Positions 1-6,591 of a stretch of DNA of 64,000 bases are shown here, piece after piece. The notes under the pieces were generated by a model. It did no database searches and had not been told where the DNA came from. It worked only from the letters and a program-made list of their open reading frames with translations. Made by a program: the position numbers and the translations under genes. The first letter of the stretch is position 1. Every line of letters begins with the position of its first letter. Origin of the DNA: Streptomyces niphimycinicus (GTDB taxonomy: Bacteria > Actinomycetota > Actinomycetes > Streptomycetales > Streptomycetaceae); contig NZ_JAHLEM010000017.1 of the NCBI RefSeq assembly GCF_018883605.1, forward strand, positions 1 to 64,000, read 5' to 3'.

Positions 1-270
1 CTCGTCGAACGCTCCACCCGCTACGTCCTGCTGCTGCACCTGCCGAACGGCCGGGGCACCGAGCTGGTCCGCGACACCCTGGTCGAGACAGTCCAGACGC
101 TGCCGGCCCACCTGAAGCGGTCCCTGACCTGGGACCAGGGCAGCGAAATGGGACGCCACCGCGAGTTCACCGTCGCGACCGACGTCCCGGTCTACTTCTG
201 TGACCCAGCCAGCCCCTGGCAGCGCGGCTCGAACGAGAACACGAACGGACTGCTGCGCCAGTACTTCCCA
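1..270 (+). pseudogene. IS30-family transposase, 5' part (interrupted)
   Basis: Reading frame 1 enters from the left edge and encodes the catalytic core of an IS30-family transposase. It includes a TWDQGSEM stretch, where the second catalytic Asp is expected, and a GSNENTNGLLRQYF stretch that carries the terminal Glu. The frame stops matching the family after codon 268-270 (Y-F-P). The rest of the protein resumes at about 1703, beyond an inserted IS110 element. The gene start lies outside the window, and the split gene should be inactive unless the insertion excises precisely. Confidence 0.8.
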
Positions 271-1702
271 ACTTGTATTGGGGGCAGCGGTGTTTGTGAT
301 CGGGTTGGCCGCCCGTAACGTGCCGCAGGACGCCGGGCAGGCTGACTCGAGTACTTCCTGCCGCCCGCGAGGGCTGGCTCTCTTTGGGTGTGTCGACCTG
401 CCCGGTGACCGTTCGCGGCTTGACTCAACAGAGGCATGAGCATCGGCCACCCCACGTTTCTCGAAGTCGGGATGTCAGCTGCGGATCCACCGACCCGACG
501 TGCGAGAAAAGGGGACCGCCGATGATGCTGATCGGCATAGATCCACACAAGTCGACTCATACGGCCACGGCCGTCGATCCCGAGACCAACCGTGATCACG
601 CATCGATCCGCATCGACGTGACGCTCCAGGACTACCAGCGCCTGCTGGACTGGGCCCGACAGTGGCCCGAGCGGCGATGGGCCGTCGAGAACGCCAGGGG
701 CCTGGGACACCACCTGACGTCATGGCTGCTCGCCCGGGACGAGCAGGTCGTTGATGTCGCACCGAGCGCCACCGCCCGCGTCCGCCAGCTTTCGCGCGGC
801 GCAGGCCGCAAGAACGACCGCATCGATGCCGCCGCGGCAGCGTGCGTCGCTGCTCTCCAAGGCGATGCACGACCGGTGAAGCCCGAAGGTTCAACGGATG
901 CGCTGGCGCTGCTGGACGAACGGCGCAGCAATCTTGCGCAGAGCAGGGTCCGCGCGGTGAACCAGCTCCATGCGCTGCTGCGGGCACTCCTGCCCGGCGG
1001 GGCGCCGCGCGATCTGTCCGCGGCCAAAGCCGAACAGCTGCTGGACACGGTGGTCCCCGCGGGTTCGGCCGAGCTCACCCGCCACACCCTCGCCGCTGAC
1101 CTGATCGCCGAGATCCGGACCTGGGACGTGAAGCTGAAGGACAACACCAAAGCCATGGCCGCGCTGGTCGCAGAGTCCGAAAGCCGGCTGACTGACACTC
1201 CTGGCATCGGAGCCGTGACCGCCGCCCGCCTCCTGGGCCGGACCGGGAACCCCACCCGCTTCGCGACTGCCAGCGCCTTCGCCCAGTACGCCGGCACGGC
1301 TCCCATCGAGATCGCCAGCGCCGGCCGGGCACGCCATCGCCTATCCAGGCGCGGCGACCGCCAGCTCAACGCGGCACTTCACACCGTCGCCATCACGCAG
1401 ATCCGCATGCCGGGCACCAGGGGCCACACCTACTACCAGGCCAAACTCGCAGAAGGAAAGACACCCAGGGAAGCACAACGTTGCCTGAAACGTCGCCTCG
1501 CTGATCACGTCTGGCGCACGATGATCGGCGACGAACGCCGACGCACCAGGACGACGGGCCCAGGAGGACAACCGGGGGCGACTACAGCATCCAGCGCGGC
1601 CGACCCAACCCCGACAGCCGACTCTTCGGACAAGTCACTTCCCGGACCCGCCGAACCCGAGCCTACGCGACCGCACCAGGCCGCTTGACAAACACAGAGG
1701 CA
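271..1702 (+). mobile_element. IS110-family insertion sequence inside an IS30 transposase gene
   Basis: The outer limits are set by where the IS30 reading frame breaks (after 270) and resumes (1703-1705). The insert of about 1.43 kb contains one transposase gene (522-1688) with about 250 bp of non-coding sequence upstream. That layout suits IS110 elements, which carry long non-coding ends and lack conventional terminal inverted repeats. A run of C residues is shared by both junctions, so the exact ends are uncertain by 2-3 bases. Confidence 0.7.
522..1688 (+). CDS. IS110-family transposase (DEDD type)
   Basis: A 388-residue transposase. The N-terminal half has the RuvC-like DEDD domain, starting [19 protein letters not shown] with the first catalytic Asp. 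The C-terminal half has the Transposase_20 domain, with a [14 protein letters not shown] helix-hairpin-helix-like stretch and [12 protein letters not shown] chose ATG 522 because the purine-rich AAAAGGGGA sits just upstream and the family domain begins at once; the frame is open further upstream (from 384) but that extension has no family features. The gene looks intact. The enzyme would cut and rejoin element ends, in IS110 relatives guided by an element-encoded RNA. It interrupts an IS30 transposase gene, so it arrived second. Confidence 0.9.
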   Translation: MMLIGIDPHKSTHTATAVDPETNRDHASIRIDVTLQDYQRLLDWARQWPERRWAVENARGLGHHLTSWLLARDEQVVDVAPSATARVRQLSRGAGRKNDRIDAAAAACVAALQGDARPVKPEGSTDALALLDERRSNLAQSRVRAVNQLHALLRALLPGGAPRDLSAAKAEQLLDTVVPAGSAELTRHTLAADLIAEIRTWDVKLKDNTKAMAALVAESESRLTDTPGIGAVTAARLLGRTGNPTRFATASAFAQYAGTAPIEIASAGRARHRLSRRGDRQLNAALHTVAITQIRMPGTRGHTYYQAKLAEGKTPREAQRCLKRRLADHVWRTMIGDERRRTRTTGPGGQPGATTASSAADPTPTADSSDKSLPGPAEPEPTRPHQAA

Positions 1703-1837
1703 CCCAAGGGCACCGACCTGTCCGTCCACAGCCGCGAGCACCTCGACGCCGTCGCCGCCGAGCTCAACGGCCGCCCACGCAAAACGCTCGGCTGGGAAAC
1801 CCCAGCCGAGCGCCTGCATAAACTGCTCGCGGCCTGA
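1703..1837 (+). pseudogene. IS30-family transposase, 3' part
   Basis: From about 1703 the frame resumes as P-K-G-T-D-L-S-V-H and runs through [11 protein letters not shown] to a TGA at 1835-1837. This is the usual C-terminus of IS30 transposases. Together with 1-270 it rebuilds a continuous protein apart from a one- or two-base ambiguity at the IS110 junction. Confidence 0.8.
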
Positions 1838-1901
1838 TCAACACGACCACGTGTTGCAACGACCCCTAGAAAGCGCCCGTGCGGGCCCCGGGCCTGACCT
1901 G

Positions 1902-1955
1902 TGTTCCTTCAGCCGGGGTGGCGGGATTTGAACCCACGACCTCTTCCTCCCGAAC
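1902..1955 (+). repeat. tRNA-Pro 3'-half fragment, att-like copy 1
   Basis: 54 bases that match the 3' half and downstream flank of the tRNA-Pro gene at 22959-23010 with about two differences. The orientation is the same. It ends inside the anticodon-loop region, where the match is lost. This is the pattern left when an integrative element inserts into a tRNA 3' end. I read it as the far (left) end of the first island element. Confidence 0.75.
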
Positions 1956-2038
1956 TACGGGCCGGGCTGTCGCTGAGGTCTGCTGGGCTGGTCAGCGGGT
2001 CGGCTAGGGCTGGTGTCGGTGGGCTGCGGTCGCGGTGG

Positions 2039-2061
2039 TTGCTGTACTTCGCTGCTGTACA
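2039..2061 (+). repeat. paired GCTGTAC arm-type repeats, left
   Basis: TTGCTGTAC at 2039 and TGCTGTACA at 2053, 14 bp apart, about 80 bp inside att-like copy 1. The same pair with the same 14-bp spacing recurs at 4101-4123 just before att-like copy 2. Such matched pairs next to cores resemble the arm-binding sites of tyrosine recombinases (inference). Confidence 0.5.
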
Positions 2062-2257
2062 GCACTCGCTGACCACGGCCTTAGAAGTTCGTCACCCCTA
2101 TGCAGTGATCAGTCCGACGACACCTATCCCCAGCCCGCCCAGTGCGCGGAGGAGTCTCGCGATACGGGCTGTGCGCCCACCCGTTGCCGTCAACGACTGC
2201 CGTCAAGCCAGCCATCTGACGGCTTCGTGACCCGTCGGGGTCCACAGCACGATCCGA

Positions 2258-2404
2258 ATGGATCACCGGACACTCGTCTTTCAGGAGCGGGCGCTGCTGG
2301 CGGAAATCGCGGCTATGGCTGATCGTTTGCGTGTGGAGCTGGAGGACGTGCGCGCGGAGGTGACGGAGCTTAAGAGGTCATCCCGCGGTGAGGGAAGCAA
2401 GTGA
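2258..2404 (+). CDS. possible small coiled-coil ORF (48 aa)
   Basis: ATG 2258 to TGA 2404, starting MDHRTLVFQERALLAEIAAM and continuing with a heptad-like, strongly charged helix (LRVELEDVRAEVTELKRSS). The upstream GATCCGA is a poor ribosome site and I recognise no family. The amphipathic pattern is better than chance for high-GC DNA, but it could be a remnant of a larger gene. It occupies most of the otherwise gene-free stretch between the IS remnant (ends 1837) and the ricin lectin (2472). The rest of that stretch holds the att copy and arm repeats. Confidence 0.25.
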   Translation: MDHRTLVFQERALLAEIAAMADRLRVELEDVRAEVTELKRSSRGEGSK

Positions 2405-2471
2405 GCCACATGCGCTCCCGTCACCATCTCCTGGTAGCGGGGTGCATGTGACCGCACTGGGGAGTGTTGGC

Positions 2472-2978
2472 TTAGCCGAGTCGGAAGTGCTGGTTGGAGT
2501 ACTCCACACAGTCCCACTGGACCAGCGCGGCGTCGTTCTGGGTGCTCTGGCCGCTGACCGACAAGCACTTACCGCTGTGCCGAGCTTCGATGGAGAAGTA
2601 GCCGCTGTCCTTCTGGACGAGCCTCCATTCCTGGTTGGTGCCGTTCACGCAGTCCCACTGGACCACCGTGGCGCCGTTTTGGACACTCGCGCCGCTGACC
2701 GACAAACACTTGCCGCTGTTCACGGCACTGACCGTGTAGTAGCCAGCGCTGGTGGCCACCAGCTTCCACTGCTGGTTGGTGCCGTTCACACAGTCCCACT
2801 GGACCGCAGCAGCACCGTTTTGGGTGCTCGCACCCGCGACCGACACGCACTTCTGGCTGTTGCGGGCCACCAGTTCTGCGGTGAACGTGGCGGCGGAGGC
2901 GGTGGGGGCCTGCACCCCTGTGATCAGAGCCGCCGACACCACAGCGGTGACGGCTAAGGCCCAGCGAGGGAACTTCAT
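2472..2978 (-). CDS. secreted ricin-B-type (CBM13-like) lectin
   Basis: A 168-residue protein starting at ATG 2978, with GGAG 8 bases upstream. It begins MKFPRWALAVTAVVSAALI followed by APTASAA, a signal peptide. The mature part is a single beta-trefoil of three near-identical repeats. Each has K-C-x-S-V-x-G-x-S-x-Q-N, then V-Q-W-D-C and N-Q-x-W, the QxW signature of ricin-B lectins. The third repeat is more divergent (N-Q-H-F). No catalytic domain is attached, so it should be an extracellular sugar-binding protein. The frame is open upstream to 3215, but that part looks like coiled coil followed by low-complexity sequence and is probably not translated with it. It lies between the att copies of the first element, next to the truncated recombinase. 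The role is unknown. Confidence 0.85.
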   Translation of the reverse strand: MKFPRWALAVTAVVSAALITGVQAPTASAATFTAELVARNSQKCVSVAGASTQNGAAAVQWDCVNGTNQQWKLVATSAGYYTVSAVNSGKCLSVSGASVQNGATVVQWDCVNGTNQEWRLVQKDSGYFSIEARHSGKCLSVSGQSTQNDAALVQWDCVEYSNQHFRLG

Positions 2979-3128
2979 GGCGGCTCCAAGGAGTGGCATG
3001 GACTCGACGCCATCAGTGATATCGGAGACAACTGGACTCTCGGTCGACCGAGAGCTGTCCGCGATTACCGCTCTGTCTGGCCCGCCAGCGACGCTCGAAG
3101 CGGATGCGTGAGCCCGGCCGTGCACGAC

Positions 3129-3163
3129 GGCATGACGTAGAGAGGGGCGGTCTACGTCATGCC
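3129..3163. promoter_or_regulatory. 13-bp perfect inverted repeat
   Basis: GGCATGACGTAGA at 3129-3141 and its exact reverse complement at 3151-3163 surround a 9-base loop. It lies about 150 bp upstream of the lectin start and 155 bp upstream of the recombinase reading frame, in the otherwise gene-free 2979-3317 stretch. It has no T-run, so I favour an operator-like site over a terminator. Confidence 0.45.
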
Positions 3164-3317
3164 GCGACTTCAGTTCGGCAACTTCCTGCTTGAGGCTCTG
3201 GACCTCCGCGTTCAAGGTGCGGAGCTGGTCCCGGACCTCTAGGAGTGCTTCGCTGATGGTCCCGGTGGGTTCTGCGCTCGGGGTCAGTGCTGCCGCCAGA
3301 CCCTCTCGAAGCGTTCG

Positions 3318-4097
3318 GTGAACGATGCCCGTACCGTGTTGCGGAGCGCGCTGGGCAACGCGGTGGTCGAAGAGCTGATTTCGAAGAACGTGGCACAGAT
3401 GATCAAGGTCCAGCGGGCGCGGCGGAAGCGGCCGGATCCGTGGTCGGTGGAGGAAGCCTGCTCATTCTTGGAGAACGCCCGGGCGATGCGGGACTACCTC
3501 TATGGGGCGTACGTCCTGGTCCTGGTGCTCGGCCTCCGCAAGGGGGAGGTGCTGGGCCTCACCTGGTCGGACGTGAACCTTGACGCGGGCGAGCTGCGCA
3601 TTCAGCACCAGCTCCAGCGCGTACGGCGGCGGCTGCTCCACTCGGACACCGCCAAGACCGAGGCTTCTGAGGCGGTGCTTCCGCTGCCGGATATCTGCCT
3701 GGCGGCTCTCCGCCGCCGGCAGCAGGATCAGGCATCCGCGAAGACCGCGGCGGGGGAGTCGTGGACCGCTTCGGATTTCGTCTTCACCACCCGCTTCGGT
3801 ACGCCCATTGAGCCGAGGAACTTCAACCGGGAGTTCAACCGACGCTGCGACCGGGCCGGGGTGCGGACGATCCGGGTGCATGACACACGTCACACCTGCG
3901 CGTCGCTGCTCGCCGCGATGGACGTGCACCCCCGGATCGCGATGCAGATCCTCCGGCACTCGGAGATCGCGGTGACGATGGAGGTCTACACCCACGTTCC
4001 GTCCGACGGGACCCGCCGGGCGCTGCGCAAGCTGGGTAAGGCGCTGGACCGCGCCAGCAAGCGGAAGCCGAAGAAGGGCGATCGGCAAGAGCCGTAG
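3318..4097 (+). CDS. tyrosine recombinase (integrase), N-terminally truncated
   Basis: The C-terminal catalytic domain of a phage/ICE-type integrase, 259 residues from GTG 3318. Visible catalytic residues are the Arg in GLRKGEVLGL, HDTRHTCASLL (H-x-x-R), LRHSEIAVTM and the Tyr nucleophile in MEVYTHV. Family-like sequence continues upstream without a start codon (C-C-R-Q-T-L-S-K-R-S-V from about 3287) and then disappears. The arm-binding and most of the core-binding domain (about 120 residues of a usual 380-400) are therefore missing. GTG 3318 is only the first available start. The protein probably cannot catalyse integration alone. It is followed at once by arm-like repeats, a strong hairpin and att-like copy 2, the usual int-attP order. 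Confidence 0.8.
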   Translation: MNDARTVLRSALGNAVVEELISKNVAQMIKVQRARRKRPDPWSVEEACSFLENARAMRDYLYGAYVLVLVLGLRKGEVLGLTWSDVNLDAGELRIQHQLQRVRRRLLHSDTAKTEASEAVLPLPDICLAALRRRQQDQASAKTAAGESWTASDFVFTTRFGTPIEPRNFNREFNRRCDRAGVRTIRVHDTRHTCASLLAAMDVHPRIAMQILRHSEIAVTMEVYTHVPSDGTRRALRKLGKALDRASKRKPKKGDRQEP

Positions 4098-4100
4098 AGG

Positions 4101-4123
4101 TTGCTGTACTCCGGTGCTGTACA
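4101..4123 (+). repeat. paired GCTGTAC arm-type repeats, right
   Basis: TTGCTGTAC at 4101 and TGCTGTACA at 4115, with the same sequence and 14-bp spacing as the pair at 2039-2061. It begins three bases after the recombinase stop codon and ends 47 bp before att-like copy 2. Confidence 0.5.
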
Positions 4124-4127
4124 ACGC

Positions 4128-4163
4128 AGAGGGCCACCTACCAAAACTGGTAAGTGGCCCTCT
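4128..4163 (+). terminator. strong hairpin after the recombinase
   Basis: AGAGGGCCAC and GTGGCCCTCT form a 10-bp perfect outer stem. TACCA and TGGTA continue it after one mismatch, with loop AAAC. It lies 31 bp past the recombinase stop, directly before att-like copy 2. It probably ends recombinase transcription and insulates the att site. Confidence 0.65.
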
Positions 4164-4170
4164 GACCTGT

Positions 4171-4216
4171 GTCGGGGTGGCGGGATTTGAACTCACGACC
4201 TCTTCGTCCCGAACGA
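4171..4216 (+). repeat. tRNA-Pro 3'-half fragment, att-like copy 2
   Basis: 46 bases identical to tRNA-Pro positions 22968-23013 except one C-to-T change. The match stops right after the anticodon-stem region. It has the same orientation as the tRNA gene copy. It marks the junction between the small recombinase-bearing element and the larger defence block. Confidence 0.8.
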
Positions 4217-4318
4217 GGTCCGGGCGCCGATCGGGTCTGCATGGATGACGTTTGTGCTGGTCAGAGGATTGGCTCTGACGGGTGTGCCGTGGTGTCGCGG
4301 GGCCTCCGGGAGCGGGTC

Positions 4319-4337
4319 GGCTCCCAGATGGCTCCCA
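4319..4337 (+). repeat. paired GGCTCCCA arm-type repeats, left
   Basis: Two GGCTCCCA octamers starting at 4319 and 4330 (11-bp spacing), about 100 bp inside att-like copy 2. A pair with identical spacing and orientation lies at 22878-22896, just inside the intact tRNA-Pro gene. This suggests that 4.2-23 kb was one element (inference). Confidence 0.5.
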
Positions 4338-4343
4338 GGCACC

Positions 4344-5693
4344 TCAGGTCAGCACGCGCATGGCGAGCACGGACCCGTCAGAGTCCACCGACACGGGACC
4401 TTGCCACTTGCCGTCCCACCTGTCGACGGGCCAACTGGCTCGTCGGGCATGGACCTCACGGCGGTACTGCTCCACTTGGCCAGCTTCAAGGTGGCGGAAG
4501 AGGTCCTCCGCGACCCCGGAGAACGCCTCCACACGTGTTCTGTTCAAGCGGAAGACGTGGTCTGTGCCGACGAACCGGATACCTAGGAGCCTCTGTCGTG
4601 CGTCCTGGACACTGCCTGTGGCCGCGTGAGCGAAGCCGGTGAAGTGACGCACCCCTTGCCTCTTGGTCAGGTACTGGACGGTTGCCTCGCCGTCGCCGGC
4701 GAAGGCGGTCAGCCCAGCGGCGGCTGTGCGGGCGAGGACGTGCCGGAACCACTCGTAGCGTTCTGGCGTGACATGGAAGCCAGGCTCAGGTTGAGGTTGC
4801 CTGCCTCCCTCGGCCAGCGGCTGGATCCCCGGATAGAAGTTCTCGTCCTCGATGAAGTGGTCCAGATTCCTGTCGGCGGAGCCTGCAGAGCTGCTTAACC
4901 AGCCGCCCTTTCCATCGAAATGCAGGGCGTGGACAGTGAGAGGACCCTCCACGGGCAGCTCGGTACTGAATACCAGGCTCGGCGTCTCGTTCCATGATCC
5001 GATGTGCACCGCCTCTACGTGTGCTGAGGCAGATGCGAGCTGATCGTACGAGGCCGCGGCGTTGCTGTGGTTGCCCTTGGACTCGATCGTGAAGACCCGT
5101 GACGGCTCTCCAGGCTTCCAGACCTCGGCGAAGAACCTCGGACGATACCGGTAGCCCGATCGAGGTCCCTTGTCTCTGCTGGTCAGGGCCCAGCCCGCCC
5201 GTAGGGCCGTATCGGCCGGGACGATTGAAACGACGTGACGCGGATAGCGGCGGCTCAGGACCTGCTTGGCGAGGGCCAGAGAAAAGCCGATCCCGAGTTC
5301 CCCTGACTGGAGTGCCTTGTAATAGTCGGCCGTTTCGCGGCCCTCGGCCGAGAGCTTCATGTAGGTGTCCGAGCCACCGGTCAGGGCTTGGCTGTATTTC
5401 AGGCTTCCCCAGTGCTCGGCGAGTCCGCGACCTGCACCTCGCCGAGCGAGAGCGATTGCCCGACCGAGCGTGTGAAGCACATCCCAGGGGGCCAGACGGA
5501 GGGAACCGACTTCCACCGCGGGTATGACCTGGAGCTTCGGCTTGCGTCGCAGAGCGTCGAGTTCCTTCTCCTTCCTCTTCTCGTCATCCTCGGCGCCTGC
5601 CGCGTCCACACTGCCGACCAGTGCCATGGTTGAGTGGGTTGCGACGTTCGATGGCTGCGAAAGCTCCGTCAGTACATCTGCTGCGGGCTTCAA
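4344..5693 (-). CDS. unrecognised 449-aa protein, possible PD-(D/E)xK nuclease; third gene of helicase operon
   Basis: I do not recognise the family. The start is TTG 5693, chosen for the excellent AAGGGGGAAG ribosome site 4 bases upstream. The N-terminal 50 residues are acidic and lysine-rich (DDEKRKEKELDALRRK). Around residues 188-208 a strand-like FFAEVW is followed by VFTIESKGNHS. The spacing of that E-x-K behind a hydrophobic strand resembles the core of PD-(D/E)xK nucleases, but I cannot confirm the fold. A positively charged C-terminal helix and a W-rich tail (WPVDRWDGKWQGP) follow. It lies 67 bp downstream of the HEPN-like gene on the same strand, so it is very probably co-transcribed with the helicase. 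No membrane segment or signal peptide is visible. Confidence 0.75.
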   Translation of the reverse strand: MKPAADVLTELSQPSNVATHSTMALVGSVDAAGAEDDEKRKEKELDALRRKPKLQVIPAVEVGSLRLAPWDVLHTLGRAIALARRGAGRGLAEHWGSLKYSQALTGGSDTYMKLSAEGRETADYYKALQSGELGIGFSLALAKQVLSRRYPRHVVSIVPADTALRAGWALTSRDKGPRSGYRYRPRFFAEVWKPGEPSRVFTIESKGNHSNAAASYDQLASASAHVEAVHIGSWNETPSLVFSTELPVEGPLTVHALHFDGKGGWLSSSAGSADRNLDHFIEDENFYPGIQPLAEGGRQPQPEPGFHVTPERYEWFRHVLARTAAAGLTAFAGDGEATVQYLTKRQGVRHFTGFAHAATGSVQDARQRLLGIRFVGTDHVFRLNRTRVEAFSGVAEDLFRHLEAGQVEQYRREVHARRASWPVDRWDGKWQGPVSVDSDGSVLAMRVLT

Positions 5694-5760
5694 CTTGCTT
5701 CCCCCTTACGAATCGCACGAGTGGTACAGGTCGACGCGGTGCTTTAGCGGGATTGTGTTC

Positions 5761-6591
5761 TTAGGTCTGGGAGTCAGCGAGGTCGTTCAGGACCGCATTG
5801 ACTACTGGCCAGCACATGTCCAGCGTGTCGCGGTCCGGAGTATGGGCTTGGCGTATTTCTGCGCGCGGGTGGACGAAGTTGCGGTATTTGCGAAGCTCGT
5901 GGCAAAACCGCTGGACGTCGGCACCGATCCAGCCGGCGTCATGACAGGTTTTGATCAAGGTGTCGAGGTTCACGTTGTCCGGGGAGGTCCTGCCGAGCAG
6001 CGACGCGTTGCGCTCCTGGACCACGTGGACCAGGACGCCTTCGAGGAGGCTGCCGAGCATGATGATGGCGGCCACGTGAGCGCCGTTCGCGTAGCAGGTG
6101 CGCGCCTCGTCCAGTCGGTGCTGAAGGAGGTCGGCCATCTTCCGATCTCCGATGAGGTCGGTCATGGCTGCTTTGAGCTCGACGGGGCCTTGGCTGCCTG
6201 GGTGGGCGAGAGACGGATCGCAGGCGACGATGCGGGGGCGGCCGCCGGGGTTCTCCAGACGTGCCCCCTCGTGGACGAGGAAGGCGTTGACGGCAGAGAT
6301 GACAGCCGGAAGCTGGTTGGGTTCGTCGAAGTATTCTCGTGGGTCGGCGAGCCGGAGCAGTACCTTTTCCAGCTCAGTGGGCTCCTCTCGGCGCTCGGTC
6401 AGCCGGGCAAGCGTCCACTCCCTGCGATACCCACCGTCGTATTCCGGCACCTGCTGCCAGCCGGCATGTTCCAGGAATCGCGCGATCTCGAACCCCTTGC
6501 GGTAGTAGAGGTGCTCATCGCCGCAGATGACGCGGGCCAACTCCTCCAGGGTGTTGGCGTCCAAAATGCCGAGTGGGGACTGCAGGGTCAT
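5761..6591 (-). CDS. HEPN-like protein, middle gene of helicase operon
   Basis: 276 residues from ATG 6591. The start overlaps the helicase stop in an ATGA arrangement, so the two are translationally coupled. A longer open frame (to 6735) lies wholly inside the helicase gene and is not needed. The first 100 residues are mixed helical with aromatic-rich YYRKGFEIARFLEHAGW and YDGGYRREW. The C-terminal half is helical and ends with LRKYRNFVHPR at about 230-240. An R-N-x-x-H followed by Pro near the end of a helical bundle is typical of HEPN-type domains, many of which are RNases in toxin-antitoxin or phage-defence systems. Spacing differs from the strict R-x4-6-H unless an earlier Arg is used. 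It could instead be a structural HEPN/DUF4145-type protein. Confidence 0.75.
   Translation of the reverse strand: MTLQSPLGILDANTLEELARVICGDEHLYYRKGFEIARFLEHAGWQQVPEYDGGYRREWTLARLTERREEPTELEKVLLRLADPREYFDEPNQLPAVISAVNAFLVHEGARLENPGGRPRIVACDPSLAHPGSQGPVELKAAMTDLIGDRKMADLLQHRLDEARTCYANGAHVAAIIMLGSLLEGVLVHVVQERNASLLGRTSPDNVNLDTLIKTCHDAGWIGADVQRFCHELRKYRNFVHPRAEIRQAHTPDRDTLDMCWPVVNAVLNDLADSQT

Noticed and set aside
1901-2230. 109-codon frame starting in the tRNA-Pro fragment (GWRDLNPRPL-type peptide)
   Set aside because: The first codons are read from a tRNA 3' fragment, a well-known source of false genes; the remainder has no recognisable protein features. Frames at 4169 and 22813 are rejected for the same reason.
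3157-3396. minus-strand coiled-coil-like frame (LRTLNAEVQSLKQEVAELKSR)
   Set aside because: The helix looks convincing, but there is no start codon with a ribosome site and it overlaps the integrase remnant and the palindrome; possibly a relic.
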